NCBI GenBank assembly: GCA_027886185.1
Contig: WOAB01000568.1
Span: 372,001-436,000, forward strand
Direction of reading: 5' to 3'
DNA length: 64,000 bases
Source of the DNA: Rheum nobile
Taxonomy: Eukaryota; Streptophyta; Magnoliopsida; Caryophyllales; Polygonaceae
The notes under the pieces were generated by a model. That model had not been told where the DNA came from and did not search any database. It was given only the letters and a program-made list of their open reading frames with translations. Of the stretch, positions 34,601 through 45,394 are shown in pieces (the stretch's first letter is position 1; each line of letters starts with the position of its first letter). A program made the translations under genes and the position numbers.

Positions 34601-36834
34601 TGAAAATAAAAGATGATTCACAAAAATAAATTGACAAAGTTTTAAACTCATAATATTTGCTCAAAGTTGTGCCTTGTGTCGTAAAACGTCAATCGTAGGT
34701 GTTTTTAGTGTTGTTTGTTGCCCAAACTCTTAGCTCTTTGTTATGTACCAATATTTTGACAATATAATATGATTCAATGAAAAAAATTACGGAATATAAA
34801 AGTCATAATTTTCGCTCATAGTTGTGCCTTGTGTCCTAAATGGTAATCGTAGGTGTTTTTAGTGTTATTTGTAGCCCAAACACTTAGCACTTTGTTTTCC
34901 CTAAATATTTTGAGAATATAAGATGATTCACGGAATGTAATTGACAAAATTTGCAAGTCATAAGTTTCGCTCAAAGTTGTGCCTTGTGTTGTAAATGGTA
35001 AAACGTAGGTGGTTTTAGTGTTGTTTGTCGCCCATACTCTTAGCTCTTTATTTTACCCAATATTTTGACAATATATGATGATTCAAGGTAATAAATTGAC
35101 AAATGTATAAGTGATAATGTTCGCTCAAAGTTGTGGCTTGTGTCGTAAATGGTAAATCATAGGTGTTTTCAGTGTTGTTTGTCGCCCAAACTCTTAGCTC
35201 TTGGTTTTCCCCCAATATTTTGAACATAAAAGATGAATCACGGAAATAAATTGACAAACTTTGAAACTCATAACATTCATACAATGTTGTTCCTGGTGTC
35301 GTAAAAAGTAAATCGTAGGTGTTTTTAGTGTTGCTTGTCGCCCAAACTCTTACCTCTTCCCCCCCCCCCAATATTTTGACAATATAAGCGGAAAGAAATT
35401 GACAAAGTTTGAAAGTCATATCTTTTGCTCAAAGTTGTGACATGTGTCGTAAATGGTAAATAGTAGGTGTTTTTAGTGTTGTTTGTCTCCCAAACTCTTA
35501 GCTCTTTGTTTTCCCCTAATATTTTGACAATTTAAGATGATTCACGAAAAAATTGACAAAATTTGCATGTCATAACTTTCGCTCAAAGTTGTGCATTGTG
35601 TCGTAAATGGTAAATCGCAAGTGTTTTTAGTGTTGTTTGTCGCCAAATTCCTAGCTCTTTGTTATTTGCCAATATTTTGACAATATAGGATGATTCACGG
35701 AAAGAAATTGACAAAATTGGAAAGTCATCACTTTTGCTCAAAGTTGTGCCTTGTGTCGTAAAATGTAAATCGGAAGTGCTTTTAGTGTTGTTTGTCGCCC
35801 AAACTCTTAGCTCTCTTTTTCCGCCAATATTTTGATAGTAATAAGATTTTTCACTCAATGATTGACAAAATTTAAAACTCAAACTTTCGTTTAAAGTTGT
35901 GTCTTGTGTCATAAATGGTTAATCGTAGGTGTTTTTAGTGTTGTTTGTCGCCCAAACTCGTATCTCTTTGTTTCCACCCAATATTTTGAAAATATAAGAT
36001 AATTTATCGAAAAAACTTACAAAATTTAAAACTCATAACTCTCGCTCAAAGTTGCGCCTTGTGTAGTAAATGGTAAATCATAGGTGTTTTTAGTGTTGTT
36101 TAATTTTTTGCCCAAACTCATAGCTCTTTGTTTTGCCCCCAATATTTTGACAATAACATGATTCACGGAAAGAAATTTACAAAAAATTAAAAGTCATAAA
36201 CTTCGCTCAAAGTTGTGCCTTGTGTTATAAATGGTTTATCTTAGGGCTTTTTAGTGTTGTTTGTCGCCCAAACTCGTAGCTCTTTGTTTCGACCCAATAT
36301 TTTGAAAATATAAGATTATTTATGGAAATAAATTGACAAAATTTAAAACTCATAACTTTCGTTCAAAGTTGTGCCTTGTGTCGGAAATGGTAAATCGTAG
36401 GTGTTTTTAGTGTTGTTTGTCGCCCAAAGTCTTAGCTCTTGGTTTCCCTTAATGTTTTGAAAATAAAAAATGATTCACAGAAATATATTGACAAAATTTG
36501 AAACTCATAACATTCGCTCAAAGTTGTGCCTTGTGTCGTAAAAAGTCAATCGTAGGTGTTTTTTGTGTTGCTTCTCGCCCAAACTTTTAGCTCTTTGTTA
36601 TGTCCCAATATTTTTACAATATAAGTTGATTCACAGAAAGAAATTTACAAAAGTTAAAACTCCTAACTTTCGCTCAAAGTTGTGCCTTTTCTCATAAATG
36701 ATTAATCGTTATTGTTTTTAGTGTTGTTTGTCGCCCAAACTTAAATATTTGTTTCCCTCCAATATTTTGACAACATAAAATGATAAACGGAAAGAAATTG
36801 ACAAAGTTTGAAAGTCATAACTTTACCTCAAAGT
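31693..36834 (+). repeat. Satellite array, third segment (about 33 monomers)
   Basis: Same ~156-bp monomer in the same phase and orientation as before. It resumes exactly at the monomer position where the solo LTR split it and ends at AAAGT (36830-36834), the target duplication of the Tekay element. Monomers vary more than within the 25855/28872 duplication. Confidence 0.95.
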
Positions 36835-39238
36835 TGTGATACCCCGTATTTTTGTAAGGTTATTTTGGGAATTTTGGAATTTTCGCGAGTACCCGTTGAG
36901 TACGTCGGATTTAATACAGAGAGTTTGAGACATTCTGTAAGGTGCTATGTATCTGTAATATTTTTCTCAGTGAAATAATATACAGACATCATGCCTCGGA
37001 TTTTAATTGTCGTTCGCGTACGATAATTTTTATCCCGGTTTAACGCCATGTTCGTTCAAGAGCTGAATGGGCGGGAAAGGCAGAAACGGAAACCGCCGTA
37101 CCGTAACGGCGCCCGCCGTCGCTGGGCCCGAAGTGCCAGCCGTTGTCTCCTACTCTGGGCTCGCCAGAGCTAGGAACGGCGACCGTCGTAATTACGGCGC
37201 CCGCCATAGGCAAAATCACGGCGCCCGCCGTGATTACCCAGTAGACATTGTCCGATGGTCGTCGGCGAGCTCTGACCGCACCGAACTAGCTGTAGGCCCA
37301 TCTTCTTCATGCTCTAGATGCTTTGGCTATAAAAGGAGGTGTTGGGGGAGAGGTTTTGAGCCATCCCAGCACCAAACCTCTGCCAAATTTGCCTCTCGCC
37401 GGAGTTGTGCCTTTGCCGGAAATTCTGAAGCTTTCGTCGGTGTTATTTAGTGGTGTTTCCAGTAGCTCTTTTGAAGCCTTGTGGTTGCCTTTGGAGGTCA
37501 GAAACCAAGCGAGGCGGAAAGGGGTCGAAACGCGCTTTGTTTTGGTGAGATTTCTCTCGTCTCTATCGACCGTGTTCTTCACGGCGACCGCCGTGTTCTT
37601 CACGGCGACCGCCGTGATGAATGCGGCGACCGCCGCCAAGAACAACGACCGCCGCTAGTGCCCAGAATGCCTTCGTGGCTTTGGCTTGGTCGGTTGTCGT
37701 CGTGGCGTCTTTCCTTTCGTGTTCTTTCGCCGTGTTTAGATTCGTATTGTTTATGTCGGATCTAACTTAGGGTTCCTTTTTGGGTCGACTCGAAGGTTGT
37801 TGTGCTATCGGAACTATACTGTGTCGAGCCCGGAATCCAGTTGTCGTCTTTAGACTATTATGCGGATTAAGGCAAGTGGAGGTTCACTCTTGTTCATTCG
37901 TTCCATATTTACATTAATTATCAGTAGTCTATCTGAGTAATTAATTTGGAATGAATACTCTGTTTGTCTGGAAACGGTTTTGTTAAACTGTTTTGAAAAT
38001 CATATAATAGGTTGTATATCTGTTAGAACAACGCTATTATCTGTGATCGCCTTTCGGGCCTTTGTGTGAATTTATCCTGTAACTGTCGTTGTGCTACAAC
38101 TGTTTAGTTAGCACTGTTAAATAGGAACGTTACTCGGACTCTGTCTAGTCGTTTCTTTATAATCTGGTATCGGGGTGGCTCGTCTCCATCTGGTACTATT
38201 CTAAGATCATGATCGGTCTCTTTCACAAGTGTGTAGAGACAGGACACTTAGCTGGTGTCACAAACCTTTCGGTGTACGTCACTCTCGACAAAACGTATAC
38301 TAAGATGTGTCGTCCCATTGGTTGGGTACACATGTAAAAGTCTATAATGTGATGTGTGTTTTTGAAACATAATCAGATAAGTGCTACCTTGACGCACATA
38401 ATTAATGAACGCTCAGCGAGTAGGGCAGCTAGGTAATAGTGCCGCTAGGAAGACTCGTATTGACTTGAATGTAGTACGTCTTCTTTCCGATCTGGATTCG
38501 CTGAAAGGCGGTGAGGTTGGTCGTTGACTGAAGCATCTCAGTCAGTTTTAAATCATTGTTGTATGATTCTGTAACTTTCCAGAATTGTCATACTTCCTTA
38601 AAGATTCATTTCCGTTGGAGTCTTCTTTCGAGTCAATTTCTGTGAAGATTCAGTCTTCCAGAACCTTCTCTTGTGCATACCTCTTGTTTATTCCAGTAGG
38701 AGTATGGTGGTTGACAAGCGTACTCGATTATTATTTGAGGGACGAGGAGTCTAACCTAATACGACTGCTTCGAACCATTCTGCTTTGTACCCTTGCTAAT
38801 CTATTCATTTAGACTAACCAACCAATATTTTCCCTTGCATGGTTGGTTGGTGTCATCCGTTCGATTCGGCACATCAGATCGAAAGTAGCCCTGAAGATTA
38901 GAAGGACTATGGAGTCGGCGGTGGTTTTTGAACGTTTTAATTATTTCTTTAATCAGGTTGAAATCTTTTGGACAATGACTTTGGTTGTAAGGTGTTTTAT
39001 GAGACTTCCGCTGTGTTTGGTTTAAACTATGTATTATCCTATTCGGGATTGGGTTGTAATCCTGTAACTCTTGTTTCTTGACAATGTTATGTTTTGGATT
39101 GAATGCTTTGATCATTATGTATCATTAGTATTTCATGATCGTATTTAATCGGTAAAGCCTTGGGTGATCTCGGTAAGGAACACTGAGGTCACTGGCGGTA
39201 ATACCTTTCCAAAAGGGTTAAGTTTTGGGGGTGTTACA
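36835..39238 (+). repeat. 5' LTR of the Tekay element
   Basis: 2,404 bp, TGTGATACCCCG to GGGGGTGTTACA. It holds a GC-rich section with repeated GGCGACCGCCG/GGCGCCCGCCG words (37080-37220 and 37578-37655) on both sides of the TATA box. The 3' LTR is the same length. Confidence 0.95.
37328..37335 (+). promoter_or_regulatory. TATA box, 5' LTR of the Tekay element
   Basis: TATAAAAG in 'ggctataaaaggagg'. This would start the genomic RNA. The 3' LTR has the same box at 45888-45895. Confidence 0.65.
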
Positions 39239-39242
39239 GTTG

Positions 39243-39254
39243 TGGTATAAGAGC
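39243..39254 (+). other. Primer-binding site of the Tekay element
   Basis: TGGTATAAGAGC begins 5 bp after the LTR and differs at one base from the initiator-Met-type site TGGTATCAGAGC. The change is C to A, so it is not a deamination. Confidence 0.8.
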
Positions 39255-39451
39255 TAAAGGTTTTAAAACGGGTTTGGCATTTTTTTTTATAAACCATTTA
39301 TCCGTTTTCGAAATGCTTTAAAAGGGCTCTGAATTTTCATACTAAAAAGAATTTAAAAACACCGTTCATAGTCGTGTCTTTTTTATAGTCTGATATAGTA
39401 AGCTTGCTTCTATGTATAGAAAGACTAATTCATTCCTTATTGTTCGATAGG

Positions 39452-40360
39452 ATGGGTGTCTGCTTTTCTATTGGTAGGGGGTCGGAAGACGCCAAGTCGG
39501 ACCAGTCGAGGCTAGATTTTCCGTTACCTCAGCGATGTTTCGAGGTTGGAGGCCCGAGTAGCCTGCCCGAAGACGTCAAGCACGTTCTCCCCGAGTCGGT
39601 TGTCCTTGTAGCTAGGGATGATATGGTCCCTGAGCCTGTACATGTGCCGCCACCAAGGGTGGAGGAAGTACAGGAATGAGAGCAGGAAGATGAGTTATCA
39701 AGGTATGAATAAGGGGTTTACCAAGACGACTTTCTGCTGGGACCAATTCCAGAGGAGATCGAGTACGAGGAGGAGGAAGAGGAGATGCTTGAGCAAGATC
39801 CTATCGAGGACGAGGATATGATTGAGGATGATTCCGAGGATGAGGATCCCATCGAGGATGATTCCGAGGATGATCCCGAGGATGAGGATCCCATAGAGGA
39901 TGATCCAGAGGAGGACCCGGAGTTGGACCTTGGAGGGCAGAATCAGGAGCCCGGTACAGAATTGCCACCAGTGCCAGAGTACGCACTCATGTCAGAAGCT
40001 GATTGGGAGGCATTGTATACCGATTACGGTATTAGGAGAAGTGATAGTGAATCTCAACCTATCCCTACTCCAAGAAGAAGGAGGTCGGAATCCGAGCTGC
40101 AGGAGATCCTCCGCCAGAGCGAGGTAATCTCTACAGAACAATAGAGTCAGTGGGATGAGTTGATCGCCAGTACTCAGAGGAGGGCTGGAATAGGCGGACC
40201 AGTCATGGATGACCCATACTTTACCATGACCGAGATAGGACCATGTGTTTCAAGGTCAAGCAGGGTGCGAAACCCATCTCCAGAGCTCGATGGTGAGCCT
40301 AGCCCGAAGAGGCCATGCACGAGTAGCCAATCTTATGGGAGACATTTTGGAACGCCTTGA
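39452..40360 (+). pseudogene. Extra acidic ORF upstream of gag in the Tekay element
   Basis: One frame of 303 codons from ATG 39452 (MGVCFSIGRGSEDAKSD) to the stop at 40358-40360, with internal stops TGA 39677, TAA 39710 and TAG 40142. The middle is extremely acidic with repeated DPIEDD/EDEDPIEDD units (about residues 110-155), then EYALMSEADWEALYTDYGI, an arginine patch (PRRRRSESELQEIL) and a final serine/proline-rich part. It is not gag, which starts at 40638 in another frame after a 277-bp AT-rich spacer. Function unknown; a histone-chaperone-like or packaging role would be speculation. Confidence 0.6.
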
Positions 40361-40637
40361 GGAGGATTGGCGTTGCCTATCGCAGTAGTTCGTTTCTTAG
40401 TATTCCAAGTTTGTACTTTGTGTAATATTTCAGTATTACGGCAAGTACTCTGTGAAACACTTATATCTTTGAGCAATGTTGTCCTAACGCTCGAATGATA
40501 GACTTATGTGTAGCTTGTGTAACAGTTCGAAAGTTCATCTATAAAATGCCAAGTTGATCTATTCTGAGTAATTTATTTACGTTGGTATATTGCATAAGTA
40601 TAATGTATTGAATGCTTGGAATTTGATCGGTAAATAG

Positions 40638-41918
40638 ATGGTGAACCCAAGAAGCACGAGGAATTCGACTCGAGCCGGTGCTGGGAATAGCCAAGATCCC
40701 AGGTCAGCAGGAAGAGGTGTTCAGAATGAACACGAGTCAGAGTCTCGCGTCCAGCATAGGCGTGAAGGTCAGGATCAGACCCAAGCGCCAGCGCTGTTTG
40801 ACGCCGCAGCTGTTGAGGCGATTCGCGGGATTGTGATACAGGCAATTGCGGATGTATTGAGACCCAGGGCGCCTCAAGCGCAAGAAGTGCCTACTCACCC
40901 AGCGGTTCCTGATGTTGTGGAACCCAGAAACCCTGTGATTCAGGAGACTGCCGTCAGGGCGAGAGACAGCTATGGTCGCGCTCTTAAGACCATCACTTTC
41001 ATGAGGCCCGATTGCTATAACGGGAAAGGGGAGCCAGTGGCAGTGACACATTGGTTCTCCCATATAGAGAGGCTATTTCGGAATGTGGAGTGTACGGAGG
41101 CCGAGAAGGTCCATATCGCTTCTCTTCAGCTGAAGGAGGAGGCTAGCGAGTGGTGGGAGAGCACAGGTTTGGCTGAGAGCCCAGTGTTGACTTGGTCGAT
41201 GTTCAAGACCAAGATGGTTGATCGCTTTTTCTCTCGTGCCATGAGAGAGGAGAAGCATAAAGAGTTCTTGTACCCACAGACAGATGGTCTGAGAGTGACC
41301 GAGTTGGTGTCTAAGTTCAATCATCTTTTGCAGTACGCCACTGTCGAGATTACCAGCGAGGCCCAAAAGATCTAGTACTTCCACAAGTGGATGAGTTCGG
41401 ATATCAAGCCGTTAATGGTACATCACACATGCTCTACCTTGGAGTAGTATGTTGATTGTGCCTATAAGCTGGAGGTAACTCTTGAGGAGTCGACCAAGAG
41501 GCGCAACCGACAGAAGTCGATGCAGAACCAGAACCAAGGAGGTGGTTTTAAGCGCCCTGCGCCACCGTCTAACTTTGCCAAGTCTGGCCGAGCTAAGACG
41601 GAGATGACGCAAGGAGGATCGACTTAGCAGTCAGGGCAGACCCGGAGTTCAGTTAAGTGTTATAACTGTGGTACTGCTGGACACAAGAACAATGAGTGTC
41701 AGAGGGAGAAGAGGTCGTGCTTTGGGTGTGGACGTGACGGTCATCTGCAGAAGTTCTGCAACTAGGGGAAGCAGAAGGGAGTAGAGTCGCAGCAAGGGTC
41801 AGTTCATCAGAGCAACCGACCTAGGTTTAAGCCTGCCGAGACTCCTAGCCCTTCGGTCCAGACGACTGCTCAGACCAGGGGAAAGGCCCCAACTATTTCT
41901 GGAAGTCAGGGACAACGC
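40638..41918 (+). pseudogene. gag with zinc knuckles, Tekay element (four TAG stops)
   Basis: Forms the particle that packages the RNA. ATG 40638 opens MVNPRSTRNSTRAGAGNS. The capsid core shows FMRPDCYNGKGEPVAVTHWF, IERLFRNVECTEAEKVHIAS and EASEWWES. The same frame continues through TAG 41373, 41445, 41625 and 41763 to two CCHC knuckles, CYNCGTAGHKNNEC and CFGCGRDGHLQKFC, about 41661-41760, and on into protease. Apart from those four codons the frame is unbroken, so decay was by point changes only. Confidence 0.9.
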
Positions 41919-42425
41919 TTGTATGAGATGCGTGAAGCAGATGGACCCAATGCTCCAATTGCTCAAGGTACTTTATACCTTTACTCTACTTCAGTGTGCA
42001 TTCTATTTGATTCTGGTGCTACGCATTCCTTTATTTCGGATAGCTGTGTTAGCAAGTTAGATTTAGTGTGCAACAATTCGTGCGACCCTTTTGTCGTTAA
42101 TCTTCCTAATGGAGAACGTTTGGTGGGAACCAAGCATCTATCCGACTTTCCGATTACCATTCAGGGTAAGGAATTTGAGGCAGATTTAATCTGTATAGCC
42201 ATGGCTCCATACGACATTATCCTCGGTATGGATTGGCTAACGCATCACAAGGCGGTGATCGACTTCAGTTCAAGAACGGTGACGGTGTCATCCGGGGGCC
42301 AGTTCGTGTGCAAGTTCAAAGGTCGAAATGACGCTGATAACGGCAAGCTGATCCATGCGATGGCTGCGTTTAAGCTACTACGACAAGGATGTGTCGGGTA
42401 CCTTGCTACTTGGATTCGCCTGTGA
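41919..42425 (+). pseudogene. Aspartic protease, Tekay element
   Basis: In the same frame as gag. SVCILFDSGATHSFIS contains the DSGA active site, followed by FEADLICIAMAPYDIILGMD, the flap and second conserved Leu-Gly region. It would process the polyprotein. Near 42400-42410 the frame is lost (a one-base shift) and ends at TGA 42423-42425, while the continuing protein is in the frame of the pol ORF that starts at 42389. Confidence 0.88.
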
Positions 42426-45259
42426 AGGATGGACCTGAGGTTCTTGATATTCATGTAGTTAGGGAGTTTTCGGATGTCTTTCCGGAAGAAATTCCTGGAT
42501 TACCCCCGAACCGCGACGTAGAGTTTTCAATTGATCTCGAGCCTGGTATGGCGCCGATTTCCAAATCACCGTATCGGATGGCTCCAGCTGAAATGCAAGA
42601 ATTGAAGAATCAACTTGAAGATCTTCTTGACAAAGGTTATGTCAGGCCGAGTGCATCGTCGTGGGGTGCTCCGGTATTGTTCGTCAAAAAGAAGGACGGA
42701 TCGTTCCGACTTTGTATCGACTACCGGGAGTTGAACAAGGTGACGATCAAGAACAAGTATTCTTTGCCTAGGATTGATGACTTGTTGGACCAGTTGCAGG
42801 GAGCAAAGGTTTTCTCCAAGATCGACTTGAGATCTGGATATCACCAACTCAGGATTCGTGAGCAGGACATTCCTAGAACTGCGTTTAGGACCAGATATGG
42901 TCATTATGAGTTCGTAGTGATGCCTTTTGGGCTTACAAATGCTCCAGCTGTCTTTATGGATTTGATGAACCGATGTTTTCACCAGTACTTGGATAAGTTC
43001 GTGGTGGTCTTCATCGACGACATTCTGATCTATTCTCCGAATGAAGAAGTCCATGAGGAACATCTACGGATTGCCTTGTCAATCCTTAGACAACATCAGC
43101 TTTATGCTAAACTGTCCAAGTGTGAATTCTGGATGAAGGAAGTGGCTTTCTTAGGCCACGTGATCAATAAAAATGGGGTTATGGTTGATCCCCAAAAGAT
43201 TGAAGCGGTGGCTAAATGGACACAGCCCCAGAATGTGAAGGAGGTGCGCAGTTTTCTTGGACTTGCCGGGTATTATAGAAGGTTCGTAGAAGGATTTTCA
43301 AAGATCGCTCTACCTATGACCAATCTACTTCACAAGGTCCACAAGAAGTTTGTCTGGAATGACAAGTGCGAGGTCAGTTTCCAGGAGTTGAAGCGACGGT
43401 TGACCTCGGCACCCGTGTTAGCACTCCCAGAAGGGAATGACGATTATGTGGTCTATAGTGATGCTTCCAAGTGTGGTCTTGGTTGTGTTTTGATGCAAAG
43501 GGGCAGAGTCATTGCTTATGCATCCAGGCAACTCAAGACGTACGAAGAAAATTATCCGACACATGATCTTGAGTTAGCAGCGATTGTCTTTGCACTGAAG
43601 ATTTGGAGGCATTACCTCTACGGTATAAGATGTCAAGTCTTCACTGACCACAAAAGTCTCAAGTATATATTTACTCAGAAGGAGCTAAATATGAGACAAC
43701 GCCGCTGGCTAGAGTTGCTCAAGGACTACGACATGAAGTTGTTGTATCATCCGGGCAAGGCTAATGTAGTAGCTGATGCACTAAGCCGGAAGACAACGCA
43801 CGAGACTGTAGTTGCTCTACTTACTGCTCAGACCAAGCTAAACCAAGAGTCATGCGACATTGAAGTCTTGTATGACCATCGTAGAGGGTACCTGAGTATG
43901 ATGGAAATTCAGGCTACACTGCTGGATCAGATCAAAGAAAAGCAAGTCAATGACATCATCTTGGTAAAGTTAAGCAGTAAAGTGATGGATGGGAAAGCTC
44001 CCAGTTTTGTGGTTCAGGATGATGGATCACTTTGGTTTCAAGACCGGATCTGTGTGCCTGACACAGAAGGTCTTCGTCAGTTGGTGATGAGAGAAGCTCA
44101 TTCATCTGCTTATTCTGTGCATCCTGGCTCTAGCAAGATGTACAAGGATCTCAAGAAGAAGTTTTGGTGGCCAAACATGAAGTGGGACGTAACAGACTTT
44201 GTGGCAAAGTGCTTAACTTGCCAGAAGGTCAAGATCGAACACCACAGGCCAGGTGGTGAGATGCTACCTCTCCCCGTACCAGAATGGAAATGGGAGGACA
44301 TTTCCATGGACTTCGTCACTGGGCTACCCAAGACTCGAAGTCAGAGAGATGCTATCTGGGTAATTGTGGATAGGCTTACAAAGAGTGCTCATTTCATAGC
44401 CATCAAGACCACATGGGAAACCCAGAAGTTAGCAGAAGTTTACCAGAAGGAGATTGTCCGCTTACATGACATTCCTAAGACCATTGTATCGGACCGAGAT
44501 GGCGGTTTCATATCAAGATTCTGGAAGGAACTTCATAAGGCTATGGGAACCGAGTTGAGGTTCAGTACAGCTTTTCATCCTCAGACAGATGGCCAGTCTG
44601 AAAGGACCATCAAGACTCTGGAGGATATGCTTAGAGCTTGTGTGCTCGATCGTCCGACTAGTTGGGAGGACAGCTTGAGTCTGATTGAGTTCACGTACAA
44701 CAATAGCTGGCATGCTACAATCAAGATGGCTCCGTTTGAAGCTTTGTATGGTTGCAGATGCAGATCTCCGATTTGTTGGGATGATAATGCTGACAAAATT
44801 CTGCTTGGACCAGAGTTGGTCGAAAGGACGGCTTCATACATTGCTTTGATCAGACAAAGGATGTTGACCGCTCAGAGTCGACAGAAGTCCTACGCAGATC
44901 GGAAGCGCAAGACTGTCGAGTTTGAGGTCGGTGACAAGGTTTTTGTCAAGGTATCGCCATCCAAAGGAGTTTTCAGATTTGGTAAGCGTGGGAAGCTTAA
45001 CCCTCGCTACGTGGGACCATTCGAGATTCTGGATAGAGTGGGATCTCTAGCGTACCGCTTGGCATTGCCGCCATCGGCTCACCCGGTGCATAACGTGTTC
45101 CACGTATCTTTACTCAGAAAGTATGTACCAGATGAGTCTCATGTGCTTAGTTATGAGGACATCAAGATTCAAGCTAATGGTACTTATGAAGAGTTGCCCG
45201 TGCGTATTTTGGAGCGTCGGGAGAAGCATTTGCGCAACAAGATCGTGCCGTTGGTATGA
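42389..45259 (+). CDS. pol: reverse transcriptase, RNase H, integrase (Tekay element)
   Basis: 956 codons open, cut off from gag-protease by the frameshift; the ATG at 42389 is only the first in this frame. RT about residues 60-250, with LRSGYHQLRI, VMPFGLTNAPAVF and catalytic VVFIDDILIYS. RNase H about 345-470 (YVVYSDASKCGLG, VFTDHKSLKYIF, ANVVADALSRK). Integrase zinc part HPGSSKMYKDL to CLTCQKVK (about 577-612), core Asp in WEDISMDFVTG, Asp in IVSDRDGGF and Glu in GQSERTIK (about 640, 700, 735), and GPFEILDRVG then HNVFHVSLLRKYVP near 890-910. All catalytic residues are kept, so the enzymes look intact even though this copy lacks a working gag fusion. The frame ends at TGA 45257 inside the chromodomain. 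Confidence 0.92.
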   Translation: MCRVPCYLDSPVKDGPEVLDIHVVREFSDVFPEEIPGLPPNRDVEFSIDLEPGMAPISKSPYRMAPAEMQELKNQLEDLLDKGYVRPSASSWGAPVLFVKKKDGSFRLCIDYRELNKVTIKNKYSLPRIDDLLDQLQGAKVFSKIDLRSGYHQLRIREQDIPRTAFRTRYGHYEFVVMPFGLTNAPAVFMDLMNRCFHQYLDKFVVVFIDDILIYSPNEEVHEEHLRIALSILRQHQLYAKLSKCEFWMKEVAFLGHVINKNGVMVDPQKIEAVAKWTQPQNVKEVRSFLGLAGYYRRFVEGFSKIALPMTNLLHKVHKKFVWNDKCEVSFQELKRRLTSAPVLALPEGNDDYVVYSDASKCGLGCVLMQRGRVIAYASRQLKTYEENYPTHDLELAAIVFALKIWRHYLYGIRCQVFTDHKSLKYIFTQKELNMRQRRWLELLKDYDMKLLYHPGKANVVADALSRKTTHETVVALLTAQTKLNQESCDIEVLYDHRRGYLSMMEIQATLLDQIKEKQVNDIILVKLSSKVMDGKAPSFVVQDDGSLWFQDRICVPDTEGLRQLVMREAHSSAYSVHPGSSKMYKDLKKKFWWPNMKWDVTDFVAKCLTCQKVKIEHHRPGGEMLPLPVPEWKWEDISMDFVTGLPKTRSQRDAIWVIVDRLTKSAHFIAIKTTWETQKLAEVYQKEIVRLHDIPKTIVSDRDGGFISRFWKELHKAMGTELRFSTAFHPQTDGQSERTIKTLEDMLRACVLDRPTSWEDSLSLIEFTYNNSWHATIKMAPFEALYGCRCRSPICWDDNADKILLGPELVERTASYIALIRQRMLTAQSRQKSYADRKRKTVEFEVGDKVFVKVSPSKGVFRFGKRGKLNPRYVGPFEILDRVGSLAYRLALPPSAHPVHNVFHVSLLRKYVPDESHVLSYEDIKIQANGTYEELPVRILERREKHLRNKIVPLV

Positions 45260-45358
45260 GTGTTGTGGTCCAAGTCAGGGACCGAAGAAGTTACTTGGGA
45301 GACGTGGGAAACCGAGTCAGATATGCTCAGGCGTTTTCCCGAGTTATTCTCGACCTAA
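45260..45358 (+). pseudogene. Chromodomain end of Tekay pol, beyond a TGA
   Basis: The frame of pol continues after TGA 45257-45259 with VLWSKSGTEEVTWETWETES and RRFPELFST to TAA 45356. Together with the residues before the stop (YEELPVRILERREKHLRN) this is a chromodomain, the C-terminal module that in chromoviruses binds modified histones and guides integration. The TGA splits it, so the truncated protein would lack half of the fold. Confidence 0.85.
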
Positions 45359-45381
45359 GTTTCGGGGTCGAAACTTCTTGT

Positions 45382-45394
45382 AAGGGGGAGGAGA
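45382..45394 (+). other. Polypurine tract of the Tekay element
   Basis: AAGGGGGAGGAGA directly before the 3' LTR at 45395; it primes plus-strand DNA synthesis. Confidence 0.85.

Noticed and set aside
24242..36912. Minus-strand frames of 60-123 codons treated as separate genes
   Set aside because: All are translations of the satellite monomer; kept only as a note on the 52-codon period.
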